A DNA stretch of 64,000 nt from Sphingomonas endophytica (GCF_014199415.1 NZ_JACIJN010000010.1:1-64000); one strand, 5' to 3'. Counted from the first letter of the stretch, positions 27,377 to 40,312 are shown. Numbers and translations: made by a program. The notes: a model not told the origin generated them from the letters alone.

Positions 27377-27664
27377 GTGACCAGCGTGTCTCCCATTGCC
27401 GGGACTTCGTCGATCTTGCGGTCGATGCAAGCCGCGCGTGCGGCCGCAGCGGCTGAACCGTCGCCGCCAACGGCGACCGTCGCGGTCAGGCGCGAGGAAC
27501 CGGTCGCCTCGACCGGCAGCCTGATCCGTACCGCCGGCGAGCAGCTCGATCAGTTCGATCGCGTCATGGAGAAGCTGCGCGCCAATATGGCGCCGGGCGC
27601 GGTCACTTATGGCCGGACCGGATCGCTTGCCCCCAGCGGGCAGATCGTCGACCGACTCGGCTGA
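27377..27664 (+). CDS. Small hypothetical protein
   Basis: This 95-residue frame starts at GTG 27377, with GGAGG 10 bases upstream. The first half is Ala/Pro-rich and low in complexity; the second half contains an amphipathic stretch [18 protein letters not shown]. No signal peptide, membrane helix or known motif is visible. It ends 49 bases before ruvB. Coding nature is supported by the ribosome-binding site and the codon pattern; function is unknown. Confidence 0.55.
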   Translation: MTSVSPIAGTSSILRSMQAARAAAAAEPSPPTATVAVRREEPVASTGSLIRTAGEQLDQFDRVMEKLRANMAPGAVTYGRTGSLAPSGQIVDRLG

Positions 27665-27713
27665 CGCTGCGCCGGGACTTGCTCCCGCCGCGCGCTTCGC
27701 TACGGAACGAAGC

Positions 27714-28736
27714 GTGACCGAGGACGATCGCCTGATCTCGCCCGCGCGCCGTGTCGAGGATGTCGACGCCGCGCTGCGCCCCAAGACGCTCGACGATTTC
27801 GTCGGGCAGAAGGCCGCACGCGAGAATCTGCGCGTGTTCATCGAAGCGGCGAAGGGGCGCGGCGACGCGCTCGACCATGTGCTGTTCTTCGGCCCGCCGG
27901 GGCTCGGCAAGACGACGCTGGCGCAGATCGTCGCGCGCGAAATGGGGGTCGGCTTTCGCGCCACCTCGGGTCCGGTGATCGCCAAGTCGGGGGATCTCGC
28001 CGCGTTGCTGACCAATCTCGAGGATGGCGACGTGCTGTTCATCGACGAAATCCACCGGCTGCAGCCTGCGGTGGAGGAGGTGCTCTATCCGGCGATGGAG
28101 GATCGCGCGCTCGACCTGATGATCGGCGAGGGGCCGTCGGCGCGCAGCGTGCGGATCGACCTGCCGCGCTTTACTTTGGTCGGCGCGACGACGCGGCAAG
28201 GCTTGCTGACCACGCCGCTACGCGATCGCTTCGGGATTCCGGTGCGGCTGCAATTCTATACGGTCGAGGAGCTGGAGCGGGTGGTGTCGCGCGCGGCGCA
28301 GTTGCTCGACCTCGGCATCGCGCGCGACGGGGCGATGGAGATCGCGCGCCGCGCGCGGGGCACGCCGCGGATCGCCGGACGGTTGCTGCGGCGGGTGCGC
28401 GACTTCGCCAATGTCGCGGGGTCGGCAGTGGTCGACGCGATGGTGGCGGATCGCGCGCTCAACCGGCTGGAGGTCGACTCGCTGGGGCTCGATGCGATGG
28501 ACCGCCGCTATCTGATGATGATCGCCGATATCTATCGCGGCGGCCCCGTCGGAGTAGAGACGCTCGCCGCCGGGCTCAGCGAGCCGCGCGACACGATCGA
28601 GGAAGTGATCGAACCCTATCTGATCCAGCTCGGGCTCGTGGCGCGCACCGCCCGCGGCCGGGTGCTCAATGCGGGCGGGTGGAAGCATCTCGGCCTCAAC
28701 CCGCCGGCGGGATCGCAGGACGGCTTGTTCGACTGA
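27714..28736 (+). CDS. ruvB: Holliday junction branch migration ATPase RuvB
   Basis: From GTG 27714 the protein is 340 residues, the usual RuvB length. It carries the [16 protein letters not shown] start, Walker [13 protein letters not shown] (residues 59-70), Walker [11 protein letters not shown], sensor [18 protein letters not shown], and the C-terminal winged helix ([17 protein letters not shown]). The frame is open 105 bases further upstream, but that extension is unlike the family. RuvB hexamers drive branch migration with RuvA; ruvA and ruvC are not in this window, so the gene is apart from the common ruvCAB arrangement or lies at its end. Confidence 0.95.
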   Translation: MTEDDRLISPARRVEDVDAALRPKTLDDFVGQKAARENLRVFIEAAKGRGDALDHVLFFGPPGLGKTTLAQIVAREMGVGFRATSGPVIAKSGDLAALLTNLEDGDVLFIDEIHRLQPAVEEVLYPAMEDRALDLMIGEGPSARSVRIDLPRFTLVGATTRQGLLTTPLRDRFGIPVRLQFYTVEELERVVSRAAQLLDLGIARDGAMEIARRARGTPRIAGRLLRRVRDFANVAGSAVVDAMVADRALNRLEVDSLGLDAMDRRYLMMIADIYRGGPVGVETLAAGLSEPRDTIEEVIEPYLIQLGLVARTARGRVLNAGGWKHLGLNPPAGSQDGLFD

Positions 28737-28845
28737 GCCTGCCTAAACGTAAGAAATAACGTCCTGATCTAGATTTACCACTTCGTAACTTTTTGTTAAC
28801 CTTCTCCCCGCTGACGCAATGACGCGTCGTTTTCTGGGGGGCAGA
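28737..28845 (+). promoter_or_regulatory. A/T-rich upstream region of the PEP-CTERM gene
   Basis: This short gap is strikingly A/T-rich against the surrounding GC (for example taactttttgttaacc at 28786-28801) and probably contains the promoter of the PEP-CTERM gene. GGGGGG at 28835-28840 is the candidate ribosome-binding site for ATG 28846. No specific sigma-factor box is claimed. Confidence 0.4.
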
Positions 28846-29421
28846 ATGAACATCAAGGCATATGCAGTGGCGGCGATCGCGTCGATGACGCTGGGCGTGC
28901 TTCCGGCGTCGGCGGCGACGATCGTATCGACGCTGGCGAGCTATAACGGTCCGGAGGCGAGCAGCGGCTTTCCGATCGATCGTGGGATTATCGGCACCTT
29001 CAATTACGCCATCGCGCCGGGATCGTCGATCACCTCGGCGTTCCTCGAAGGCACCTATGGGACCTCGACGGTCTCGTCGAGCACGGCGTCGTTCAATGCC
29101 TCGGTCGATGGCAATACCGCCTTCACCGTATGCGGCCTGAATGCCATGAATTGCTATTTCAGCGGGCAGGCGTATCGTTCGTTCAGCATCGCGCTGTCGA
29201 GCGCGACCTTCGCCTCGCTGCTGGACGGCAGCGCATCGTTGCGGCTGATCCAGACCTCGAACGTCAACATCCGCTACGGCACGCCGACGCTGCGGATCGT
29301 GACCGCGGCAGTGCCCGAGCCGTCGACTTGGGCGATGATGCTGATCGGCTTCGGCGGTGCGGGCGCGATGCTGCGTCGCAGCAAGCGTAAAACCGCGACG
29401 AAGGTGCCGTTCGTGCTCTGA
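28846..29421 (+). CDS. PEP-CTERM sorting domain-containing exported protein
   Basis: This 191-residue protein has a signal peptide (MNIKAYAVAAIASMTLGVLPASA), a Ser/Thr-rich beta-type body, and a C-terminal sorting signal PEPSTWAMMLIGFGGAGAM followed by LRRSKRK. The PEPxxWAMM form with a Gly-rich helix and basic tail is the version common in sphingomonads. Such proteins are exported, processed by an exosortase, and placed on the surface or in exopolysaccharide. No exosortase gene is nearby. A start 27 bases upstream is in frame but lies before the signal peptide core. A strong terminator follows. Confidence 0.88.
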   Translation: MNIKAYAVAAIASMTLGVLPASAATIVSTLASYNGPEASSGFPIDRGIIGTFNYAIAPGSSITSAFLEGTYGTSTVSSSTASFNASVDGNTAFTVCGLNAMNCYFSGQAYRSFSIALSSATFASLLDGSASLRLIQTSNVNIRYGTPTLRIVTAAVPEPSTWAMMLIGFGGAGAMLRRSKRKTATKVPFVL

Positions 29422-29444
29422 TCGCGACGAATATTCCCGACTTG

Positions 29445-29477
29445 ACGGCCGGCGATCCTTCGATCGCCGGCCGTTTT
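29445..29477 (+). terminator. Rho-independent terminator after the PEP-CTERM gene
   Basis: A perfect 12-base stem, CGGCCGGCGATC (29446-29457) and GATCGCCGGCCG (29462-29473), closes a CTTC tetraloop and is followed by TTTT. It lies 24 bases after the stop codon. Confidence 0.93.
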
Positions 29478-29553
29478 GCGTCACCGTGCGGCGGCGCTGC
29501 GAAAATAAATTGCTGCGTGGCACCCAAGCCACAGGTCTGATAGCCACAGGCTC

Positions 29554-31821
29554 ATGCCCGTGTCCGCCGCCCGCTCCGCCCGCGAAATCCTCGTCAATCT
29601 GCACGACGTGATGGCGGCGCGCTCGAACGCGCAGGCCAAGCTGAACTCGGTGGTCGAGATCATCGGTGAGGCGCTGGATAGCGAGGTGTGCTCGATCTAT
29701 CTGCTGCGCGAGGGCGTGCTGGAACTGTTCGCGACGCGCGGGCTCGATCCCGCCGCAGTGCACGTCACGAAGCTGGCGATGGGCGAGGGGCTGGTCGGGA
29801 CGATCGCGCAGCACAATGAGGTGCTCAACCTCGACGAGGCCGCCAGCCATCCCGACTTCGCGTACAAGCCCGAGACCGGCGAGGATCGCTATCACAGTTT
29901 TGCGGGCGTGCCGATCATCCGGCGCGAGCGTGCGGTGGGGGTGCTGGCGGTGCAGCACGCCGACCCGCGCCGCTACGAGGATGTCGAGATCGAGGCATTG
30001 CAGACCGTGGCAATGGTGCTGAGCGAGCTGATCGCCAATGCCGGGCTGATCGATCAGGCGAGCCCGCGCGACCGGCCGCAGAGCACCGCGTCGACGCGGA
30101 TCCCGGGGCAGAAGCTGGTCGACGGCATGGCGGCGGGCTGCGCGGTCTTCCACCAGCCGCGCATCCATATCGAACATACCGTCGCCGAGGATACCGAGGC
30201 CGAGCGCCACCGCGTCTATGCCGCGTTCGACAAGATGCGCGAGCAGATCGACCGGATCGCGCGCGAGGCGGAGTTCGGCGTCGGCGACGAGCATCAGGAG
30301 GTGATCGCCACCTACAAGATGTTCGCCTATGACGAGGGCTGGGCACGACGCATCAACGAGGCGATCGACAGCGGGCTGACCGCCGAGGCGGCGATCGAGC
30401 GCGTCCAGCAACGCACCCGCCAGCGGATGCGCGAGATCGACGATCCGCTGCTCGCCGACCGGATGCACGATCTGGAGGATCTGTCGAACCGCTTGCTGCG
30501 GATCGTCTCCGGGCAGATGGGGACCGCGGCGCAGATGGGGCTGCGGCAGGACACGATCCTGATCGCGCGCAACCTCGGCCCCGCCGAACTGCTCGAATAT
30601 GATCGTCGCCGGCTGAAGGGCGTGGTGCTGGAAGAGGGATCGCTGACCGCGCACGTCACGATCGTCGCGCGCGCGATGGGCGTGCCGGTGCTGGGGCGCG
30701 TCCGCGACGTGCGGCGGCTGATCGCCGAGGGCGACCTGCTGTTGCTCGACGTCACCGAGGGCACGCTGACGGTCCGTCCGACCAGCGGGATGGAGGAAGC
30801 GTTCGAGGCCAAGTTGGCGGCACGGCAGAAGCGCAAGGCCGCCTATGCCGCGCTGCGCGACGTCGCGCCGGAGACCAAGGACGGGCACCGCCTGACGGTG
30901 ATGGTCAATGCCGGGCTGCGCGACGATGTCGCGGCGCTCGACGTGACCGGCGCGGACGGGATCGGGCTGTTCCGCACCGAATTCCAGTTCCTCGTGTCCG
31001 CGACGCTTCCGCAGCGCGAGCGCCAGCAGCGGCTGTATCGCGAGGTGCTGGATGCGGCGGGCGCGCGCCCCGTGATCTTCCGCACCGTCGATATCGGCGG
31101 CGACAAGGCCTTACCGTATCTGATCCACGCCGAGGACGAGGAAAATCCGGCGATGGGCTGGCGCGCGCTGCGGCTGGCGCTGGAACGCGACGGGCTGATG
31201 AAGGCGCAGGCGCGCGCGCTGCTGGAGGCCGCGGCGGGGCGGACGCTCAACGTGATGTTCCCGATGGTGTCGGAGGCCTGGGAGTTCGACGAGGCGCGCG
31301 CATTGTTCGAGAAGCAGCGCGATTTCCTCGCCTCGCGCAACAAGCGGCTGCCGCTGGAGGTGAATTACGGCGCGATGCTGGAGGTGCCGGCGCTCGCCTA
31401 TCAGCTCGACCTGCTGCTGCCGTCGGTCGATTTCCTGTCGATCGGCACCAACGACCTGACGCAATTCCTGTTCGCCGCCGATCGCGCCAATCCCAAGCTC
31501 GCCGAGCGCTACGACTGGCTGTCGACCTCGATCCTGCGCTTCCTGCGCCGCGTCGCGGTGCCGGCGGCGCAGGCCGGGGTGCCAGTCGGGGTGTGCGGCG
31601 AGATGGGCGGGCGGCCGCTGGAGGCGATGGCGCTGATCGGGATCGGGATCGACCGGCTGTCGATCACCCCGGCGGCGGTCGGGCCGGTCAAGGCGATGAT
31701 CCGCTCGCTCGATCGCGGCGCGCTGACCGCGTTCATGGACGAGTTGCTGGCGCGACCACCGCGCGATCTGCGCGGTGCGCTGGCGCGCTGGGCGGCCGAG
31801 CAGGGCGTCGAACTGGCATAG
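29554..31821 (+). CDS. ptsP: Phosphoenolpyruvate-protein phosphotransferase PtsP (EI-Ntr)
   Basis: The 755-residue protein has an N-terminal GAF domain (about 15-165) followed by the PTS enzyme I domains: an HPr-binding helical region, the phospho-His domain with His367 in GSLTAHVTIVARAMGVP, and the PEP-binding barrel (GIGLFRTEFQFL, RTVDIGGDKALPY, NPAMGWRALRL, FLSIGTNDLTQF, GVCGEMGGRP). It is the first enzyme of the nitrogen-related PTS, a regulatory phosphorelay linking PEP and glutamine status to potassium, carbon storage and stress in proteobacteria. The GAF domain distinguishes it from sugar-PTS enzyme I. A link to KdpD, known in other bacteria through PtsN, is possible but not shown here. 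Confidence 0.95.
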   Translation: MPVSAARSAREILVNLHDVMAARSNAQAKLNSVVEIIGEALDSEVCSIYLLREGVLELFATRGLDPAAVHVTKLAMGEGLVGTIAQHNEVLNLDEAASHPDFAYKPETGEDRYHSFAGVPIIRRERAVGVLAVQHADPRRYEDVEIEALQTVAMVLSELIANAGLIDQASPRDRPQSTASTRIPGQKLVDGMAAGCAVFHQPRIHIEHTVAEDTEAERHRVYAAFDKMREQIDRIAREAEFGVGDEHQEVIATYKMFAYDEGWARRINEAIDSGLTAEAAIERVQQRTRQRMREIDDPLLADRMHDLEDLSNRLLRIVSGQMGTAAQMGLRQDTILIARNLGPAELLEYDRRRLKGVVLEEGSLTAHVTIVARAMGVPVLGRVRDVRRLIAEGDLLLLDVTEGTLTVRPTSGMEEAFEAKLAARQKRKAAYAALRDVAPETKDGHRLTVMVNAGLRDDVAALDVTGADGIGLFRTEFQFLVSATLPQRERQQRLYREVLDAAGARPVIFRTVDIGGDKALPYLIHAEDEENPAMGWRALRLALERDGLMKAQARALLEAAAGRTLNVMFPMVSEAWEFDEARALFEKQRDFLASRNKRLPLEVNYGAMLEVPALAYQLDLLLPSVDFLSIGTNDLTQFLFAADRANPKLAERYDWLSTSILRFLRRVAVPAAQAGVPVGVCGEMGGRPLEAMALIGIGIDRLSITPAAVGPVKAMIRSLDRGALTAFMDELLARPPRDLRGALARWAAEQGVELA

Positions 31822-31931
31822 TCTTACGACGGAGTGAGCCAGCGTCTTGCGGCGCGGTGTGTTGACACACCCGTGACGCTTTGAAAGACGATGGGCACGC
31901 ATCGCGGTTAATGCAGGGGTCGGAGACAGGA

Positions 31932-32825
31932 ATGAGCGAAAGCGAGCATCCGGCGCAGGCGACGCCGCCCAGCGGCGCTCCGCAGCCCGGGACGGTCGGG
32001 GCCCGTTTGCGTGCCGCTCGCGAGGCGCAGGGCCTGTCGGTGGCCGAGGTGGCGGCGCGGACCCGCGTGACGCAGCGCTTCCTCGAGGCGCTGGAGGACG
32101 ACCGGCTCGATCTGCTGCCCTCGCCGACTTATGCCTCGGGGTTCGCGCGTGCCTATGCGCGGGCGGTGGGGCTCGACCAGGCCGAGATCGGGCGCGGGAT
32201 CCGCGGCGAACTGGCGCGCGGCGCGATGCCGATGCGCCAGCATCATATCGAGGAGATCGCCGACCCGTCGCGCGGGCCGTCGCGCGCGACCGTGATCGTC
32301 GCGGCGGGGGTCGCGCTGGCGGTGCTGATCCTCGGCGTGCTGTGGCTGTCGACCGGCATGTTCCGCGGCACCGCGGAAGCGCCCGAAACCGCGGCCAGCC
32401 CGACGACGGTGGCGCGCAGCGCGCCGGTGCCGCCGCCCAGCCCGACCGCGGCCCCGGCGGGCAAGGTGGTGTTGACCGCCAAGAGCGAAGTATGGATGCG
32501 GGTCTATGACGGCGCGAAAAAGACGCTGTTCACCGGTACCTTGCAGCCCGGCCAGACCTTTGAGGTGCCGGCCGGGGTCGACCAGCCGATGCTCAACATC
32601 GGGCGGCCCGATCAGGTCGAGGTGACGGTCGATGGCCGCGTGCTCCCGCCGCTCGGCGACGGCAAGCGCGCGATGAAGGACGTCGGCGTCAGCGCCGAGG
32701 CGCTGGCGGCGCGGTTCGCGGGCGTCGCTGCGCCTGCGGCGACGCCAGGCGCCGCCACGAGTGCCGCACCCGCCGCGGGCAACACGGCGGTGCCGTCGGC
32801 CTTTCAGGCGACCAGCGGACGGTGA
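31932..32825 (+). CDS. RodZ-like helix-turn-helix membrane protein
   Basis: From ATG 31932 (GGAG 7 bases upstream) the product is 297 residues. It has a cytoplasmic HTH_25-type domain (GARLRAAREAQGLSVAEVAA, then RVTQRFLEALEDDRLDLLP), a single transmembrane helix at about 118-140 (TVIVAAGVALAVLILGVLWL), a Pro/Ala-rich linker and a C-terminal DUF4115-type beta domain (VVLTAKSEVWMRVYDGAKK). This is the RodZ arrangement, a MreB-associated cell-shape factor, although sphingomonad versions are poorly studied. An in-frame start at 31881 would add a weakly supported extension. Confidence 0.87.
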   Translation: MSESEHPAQATPPSGAPQPGTVGARLRAAREAQGLSVAEVAARTRVTQRFLEALEDDRLDLLPSPTYASGFARAYARAVGLDQAEIGRGIRGELARGAMPMRQHHIEEIADPSRGPSRATVIVAAGVALAVLILGVLWLSTGMFRGTAEAPETAASPTTVARSAPVPPPSPTAAPAGKVVLTAKSEVWMRVYDGAKKTLFTGTLQPGQTFEVPAGVDQPMLNIGRPDQVEVTVDGRVLPPLGDGKRAMKDVGVSAEALAARFAGVAAPAATPGAATSAAPAAGNTAVPSAFQATSGR

Positions 32826-32910
32826 CATGGGGCGGTCGCCTGCTTCAGGCTGGCGACAGCTGTAATATTCCAGAACATTATCCGGTGCCGATCCACCGGG
32901 GGACAAGCGA

Positions 32911-33789
32911 ATGACCAGATATCTAGCGGGCGCTGCGATCGCCCTGACCCTCGCCAGCCCCGCGCTCGCGCAGCGCGACGCGCCCGTGACGGCGCGCGTC
33001 GACAAGCTGGAGAGCGAAATGCGCGCGGTGCAGCGCAAGGTGTTCCCGGGCGGCGCGGGGATGATGGTCGAGCCGCAGATCGCGCCGAGCGCACCGACGC
33101 CGGTCGAGGCGGCGGGCGTGCCCGCCTCGGGCGCGATCACCGACCTCACTGCGCGCGTCACCTCGCTGGAGCAGCAACTGGCGTCGATGACCGGGCAGAT
33201 CGAGCAGAACGAATATCGCCTGCGCCAGCTCGAAGGCCAATTCGCCGATTACCGCAAGGCGACCGACGCGAAGCTCGCCGCGCCGCCGGCAGCGAGCCCG
33301 GCCGCGCCGGTGGGTGGCCCCGACGTCACCGTTCCCGAAGCGCCCGAGCCGGCCGGCACGCCGGCCAGCGGCGCGGCAGTGGCCAAGCCGAGCAGCGGCG
33401 ACGCGGCCGAGGACGGCTATGTCTACGGCTTCCGGCTGTGGGAAGCGAAGCGTTACGGCGAGGCGGTGACCGCGCTCAAGAAGGTGGTCGCCGACTTCCC
33501 CAAGCATCGTCGCGCCAGTTATGCGCAGAATCTGATCGGGCGCGCTTATCTCGACGACGGCAAGCCGAGCCTCGCCTCCATCGCCTTCTACGACAATTAC
33601 AAGAAGTTCCCGGATGGCGAGCGCGCGCCGGACAGCCTTTACTATCTCGGCAGCGCGCTGGTGAAGCTCGACAAGGCGGCCGACGCCTGCAAGGTCTATG
33701 GCGAGCTGACCGATGTCTATGGCGCGACGATCTCCGCCAAGATGAAGGCCGATGTCGCCAGGGCGCGTATCGCCGCCAAGTGCAAGTGA
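32911..33789 (+). CDS. cpoB: Tol-Pal system protein CpoB (YbgF)
   Basis: The 292-residue product has a signal peptide (MTRYLAGAAIALTLASPALA), an N-terminal coiled coil (VTSLEQQLASMTGQIEQNEY, then RLRQLEGQF), a Pro/Ala linker, and a C-terminal TPR region (DGYVYGFRLWEAKRYGEAVT, YLDDGKPSLASIAFYDNYKK, SLYYLGSALVKLDKAADACK). CpoB coordinates outer-membrane constriction with septal peptidoglycan synthesis in the periplasm. tilS starts 2 bases after its stop and ftsH follows, a common alphaproteobacterial order downstream of tol-pal. Confidence 0.93.
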   Translation: MTRYLAGAAIALTLASPALAQRDAPVTARVDKLESEMRAVQRKVFPGGAGMMVEPQIAPSAPTPVEAAGVPASGAITDLTARVTSLEQQLASMTGQIEQNEYRLRQLEGQFADYRKATDAKLAAPPAASPAAPVGGPDVTVPEAPEPAGTPASGAAVAKPSSGDAAEDGYVYGFRLWEAKRYGEAVTALKKVVADFPKHRRASYAQNLIGRAYLDDGKPSLASIAFYDNYKKFPDGERAPDSLYYLGSALVKLDKAADACKVYGELTDVYGATISAKMKADVARARIAAKCK

Positions 33790-33790
33790 G

Positions 33791-34798
33791 GTGACGCTGC
33801 GTCCGCTGCCCGGGGCGGCGGTCGCGCGATTCCGTGGCGATGTCGAACGGCTGGTCGCGCGGGCTTGCGACGGAATGACCTCGGCGGACGGGGCGCGGCT
33901 GGCGCTGGCGGTGTCGGGCGGGGCGGACAGCATGGCGATGCTGCGGCTGGCGGTCGCGGCCTTTCCGGAGCGGATCACCGTCGCGACCTTCGACCATCGG
34001 CTGCGTGCCGACTCGGGCGCGGAAGCCGCGATGGTGGCCGGCGTCTGCGCGACGCTCGACGTGCCGCACCACATATTGACGCCCGCCGCGCCGATCGCCG
34101 GCAACAGCGTGCAGATGCGCGCGCGGACCGCACGATACGTTGCGCTCGGCGATTGGGCGCGGGGCGAGGACGTGAACTTCCTGCTGACCGGGCATCATGC
34201 CGACGACCAGGCCGAGACGTTGCTGATGCGGCTGCAACGCGCGTCCGGTCTGTCCGGGCTGGCGGCGATCCGCGCGGTGCGGTTCGATGCGTTCGGGGCG
34301 GTGTTGCGGCCGTTGCTGGCGTGGCGGCGCTCGGAACTGCGCGCGCTCGTCGAGGACAGCGCGACGCCGTTCGTCGACGATCCGTCGAACCAAGATCCCC
34401 GTCACGACCGGACGAAGATCCGGGCGCTGCTCGCGGCGACGCCGGCGCTCGATCCCGCCGCGCTGGCGGCGTCGGCGGGCTATCTGGCCGAAGCGGAAGA
34501 GGTGCTCGCGCGGCACGCCGAACTGCGATGGAGCGAGGGGTGGCGCGGACCTGATCGCGGACTGGCGATCGCTGGCGAACCGCGCGATCTGCGTCGCCGA
34601 CTCGTGCGTCGCGCGCTGGCCGAAACGCGCGCGCGACTCGGCGTGCTGCACCCGCCGTTCGACCCCGATTCGGCCAATGTCGAGCCGCTGCTCGACGCGC
34701 TGGCGGCCGGGCGGACCGCGACGCAGGCCGGGATCATGGTGCGACCCGGCTCTGCTGGCTGGATCTTTTGCGCGGCACCGCCGCGTCGATCACTCTAA
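33791..34798 (+). CDS. tilS: tRNA(Ile)-lysidine synthetase
   Basis: TilS (335 residues from GTG 33791) carries the PP-loop ATPase motif AVSGGADSMAML (residues 40-51), FDHRLRADSGAEA, TGHHADDQAETLLMRL and FVDDPSNQDPRHDRTKIR. It converts C34 of the CAU anticodon of tRNA-Ile to lysidine and is essential in most bacteria. It has the core domain and a short C-terminal portion, as in many alphaproteobacterial forms. The start sits 2 bases after the cpoB stop; an earlier in-frame start would overlap cpoB. Confidence 0.94.
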   Translation: MTLRPLPGAAVARFRGDVERLVARACDGMTSADGARLALAVSGGADSMAMLRLAVAAFPERITVATFDHRLRADSGAEAAMVAGVCATLDVPHHILTPAAPIAGNSVQMRARTARYVALGDWARGEDVNFLLTGHHADDQAETLLMRLQRASGLSGLAAIRAVRFDAFGAVLRPLLAWRRSELRALVEDSATPFVDDPSNQDPRHDRTKIRALLAATPALDPAALAASAGYLAEAEEVLARHAELRWSEGWRGPDRGLAIAGEPRDLRRRLVRRALAETRARLGVLHPPFDPDSANVEPLLDALAAGRTATQAGIMVRPGSAGWIFCAAPPRRSL

Positions 34799-34862
34799 CC
34801 GACGTTGTTCCATTGCCATTAACCCGTCCGAGCCTACATTGTCGGCGACGGAAAGGTAGCCG

Positions 34863-36845
<1,983 letters not shown>

Positions 36846-36871
36846 TGTTCCGGTAGCGATGTGGGTGATGA

Positions 36872-36901
36872 GGGAGGCGGCCTGCGGGTCGCCTCTTTTT
36901 T
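36872..36901 (+). terminator. Rho-independent terminator after ftsH
   Basis: GAGGCG (36874-36879) pairs with CGCCTC (36890-36895) and is followed by six T residues. It lies 27 bases after the ftsH stop. Confidence 0.88.
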
Positions 36902-36907
36902 AGTGCG

Positions 36908-36983
36908 CGTCACTGCGAGCGTGGCGGAGCAATCCAGCGCCGTATTAGACGCTCCGGATTGTTTCGCTACGCTCGCAATGACG
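36908..36983. repeat. Paired palindromic repeat, family A copy 2
   Basis: The left arm cgtcactgcgagcgtggcgg continues into agcaatccag. The right arm ccggattgtttcgctacgct continues into cgcaatgacg. It matches the copies at 22475 and 52626 with a few compensating or single changes. It follows directly on the ftsH terminator. Confidence 0.85.
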
Positions 36984-37042
36984 ACGGCTTTGCCGTGGGC
37001 CTTTGTGGCGGTCGGTTATGATGCGATAAGATCAAACCATCG

Positions 37043-37070
37043 GTCGCCCCGGACCTGAGCCGGGATGACG
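37043..37070. repeat. Single-palindrome repeat (family B)
   Basis: CCCGGACCTGAGCCGGG with flanking gatgacgg matches the half-element of the paired family B repeats. It lies just past the end of ligA, which is on the opposite strand. Confidence 0.6.
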
Positions 37071-37082
37071 GTTCGCCAAGCG

Positions 37083-39233
<2,151 letters not shown>

Positions 39234-39264
39234 TTAGAAAACCCGCGCCGCAGCGTCCATCACT

Positions 39265-39702
39265 TCACGCCGCGGCGGCTGCCACTTTCTCGGCCGTCGC
39301 GTCGGCCAGGCTGGTGCCGTCGAGGATCCGCGCGGTTTCGTCGCGCACGCGCATCATCGCCAGCCGGATCGCACATTCCGCCTCGCTCTTGCAGTCCTTG
39401 CACGGGCGGTAGGCGGTGCGGCTGACGCAGGGGACGAGCGCTAGCGGTCCCTCGATCACGCGGATCACCTCGCCCAGCGAGATCAGCTGCGCAGGGCGCG
39501 ACAGGACATAGCCGCCCATCTTGCCGCGATAGCTGTGCAACAGCCCGGCGTCGCGCAGGTCGGCGAGGATCAACTCGAGGAATTTGCGCGGGACATTCGC
39601 CTCCGCCGCGATGCGCGTCATCGGCGTCGGCGGCGCGCCGGCCGGCGCGGTCGCCAGAAACAGCATCGATCGCAGGGCGTAACGAGAGCGCTGAGTAAGC
39701 AT
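39265..39702 (-). CDS. Rrf2 family transcriptional regulator
   Basis: This 145-residue regulator has the Rrf2 winged helix (LTQRSRYALRSMLFLAT, AAEANVPRKFLELILADLRD, GYVLSRPAQLISLGEVIRVI). Four cysteines in CVSRTAYRPCKDCKSEAEC are placed where IscR and NsrR hold an iron-sulfur cluster, so it probably senses Fe-S status, nitric oxide or redox state. No Fe-S assembly genes are adjacent, so its targets are unknown. Confidence 0.87.
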   Translation of the reverse strand: MLTQRSRYALRSMLFLATAPAGAPPTPMTRIAAEANVPRKFLELILADLRDAGLLHSYRGKMGGYVLSRPAQLISLGEVIRVIEGPLALVPCVSRTAYRPCKDCKSEAECAIRLAMMRVRDETARILDGTSLADATAEKVAAAAA

Positions 39703-39789
39703 AGCCCACTATATACAGGGATATTGTGGCGGGCAAATGGCCGCTTGGCCCTTTTCCAAACGCTTCGGATGGCCTATATCCCCGATCGT

Positions 39790-40131
39790 CGGGTTCTACC
39801 CGGCTATGGCGATAAACTGCGGCGTAAAATAGACGCAGCGGACCCGGGGGCAGTACCCGGCGGCTCCACCATAAGTGGTGGTGTATCTGGACACCGTTTC
39901 TGACGGGGCCGAACCAGGATCGACGTGTGTTGAAAGGCGCTGTTTTCGCTCGGAATGGGACCACCGCAACGGCCCATTACACAAGTGCCAACGATAACGA
40001 AGCACTCGCGATTGCGGCGTAACTGATGGCCTAACGGCCTGACGTTACACCAAAATAGCGCGGTTGGACCCCACCGGGCAACAGAAGGGGATTCCAGCGG
40101 TACGGGGAGCACCGGGCAACAGAAGCTCCCC
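39790..40131 (+). ncRNA. ssrA: Circularly permuted two-piece tmRNA
   Basis: The acceptor piece comes first: its T-arm and acceptor strand read gacccgggggcagtacccgg followed by cggctccacca, ending in CCA at 39871. After a 33-base spacer (39872-39904) the coding piece starts at 39905 with ggggccgaaccaggatcgac. GGGGCCG pairs with CGGCUCC through a G-U at the third pair, the alanine identity element. The tag frame runs from GCC 39987 to TAA 40020-40022 and encodes ANDNEALAIAA. Downstream hairpins and pseudoknot-like stems run to about 40131. Stalled ribosomes are rescued and the tagged protein is degraded. The outer ends and processing sites are approximate. Confidence 0.93.
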
Positions 40132-40147
40132 ACTCACCATCACAACG

Positions 40148-40312
40148 TCAGTCGTTGCCGAGCAGCGACGATTTGCGCGGGATCGTCTCTTCGCTGGGCT
40201 GACCCTTGTCGAGCTGGTCGGAAGGGCGGCGCGCATCGCCGTCCTGCTGATGCTCGGTCGAGAGGTTGGGGCGCTTGGTCTCGGTGGTCGGGCGGATCGC
40301 GTCGCCGGTCAT
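40148..40312 (-). CDS. Small hydrophilic hypothetical protein
   Basis: From ATG 40312 (GAGGAGA 7 bases upstream) this is a 54-residue polar protein, MTGDAIRPTTETKRPNLSTE at the N-terminus and IPRKSSLLGND at the end. It has no membrane helix or motif and is likely disordered. The strong ribosome-binding site supports expression. It converges on the tmRNA gene. Function unknown. Confidence 0.55.
   Translation of the reverse strand: MTGDAIRPTTETKRPNLSTEHQQDGDARRPSDQLDKGQPSEETIPRKSSLLGND

Noticed and set aside
27705..27719. LexA-like GAAC-N7-GACC at the ruvB start
   Set aside because: One base of the second half site is wrong and it overlaps the GTG start. ruvB is often SOS-regulated, but this site is too weak to claim.
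39804..40133. Minus-strand frame of 109 codons and other short frames at 39535-40250
   Set aside because: They cover the tmRNA gene; no protein motif is present and the RNA features are exact.
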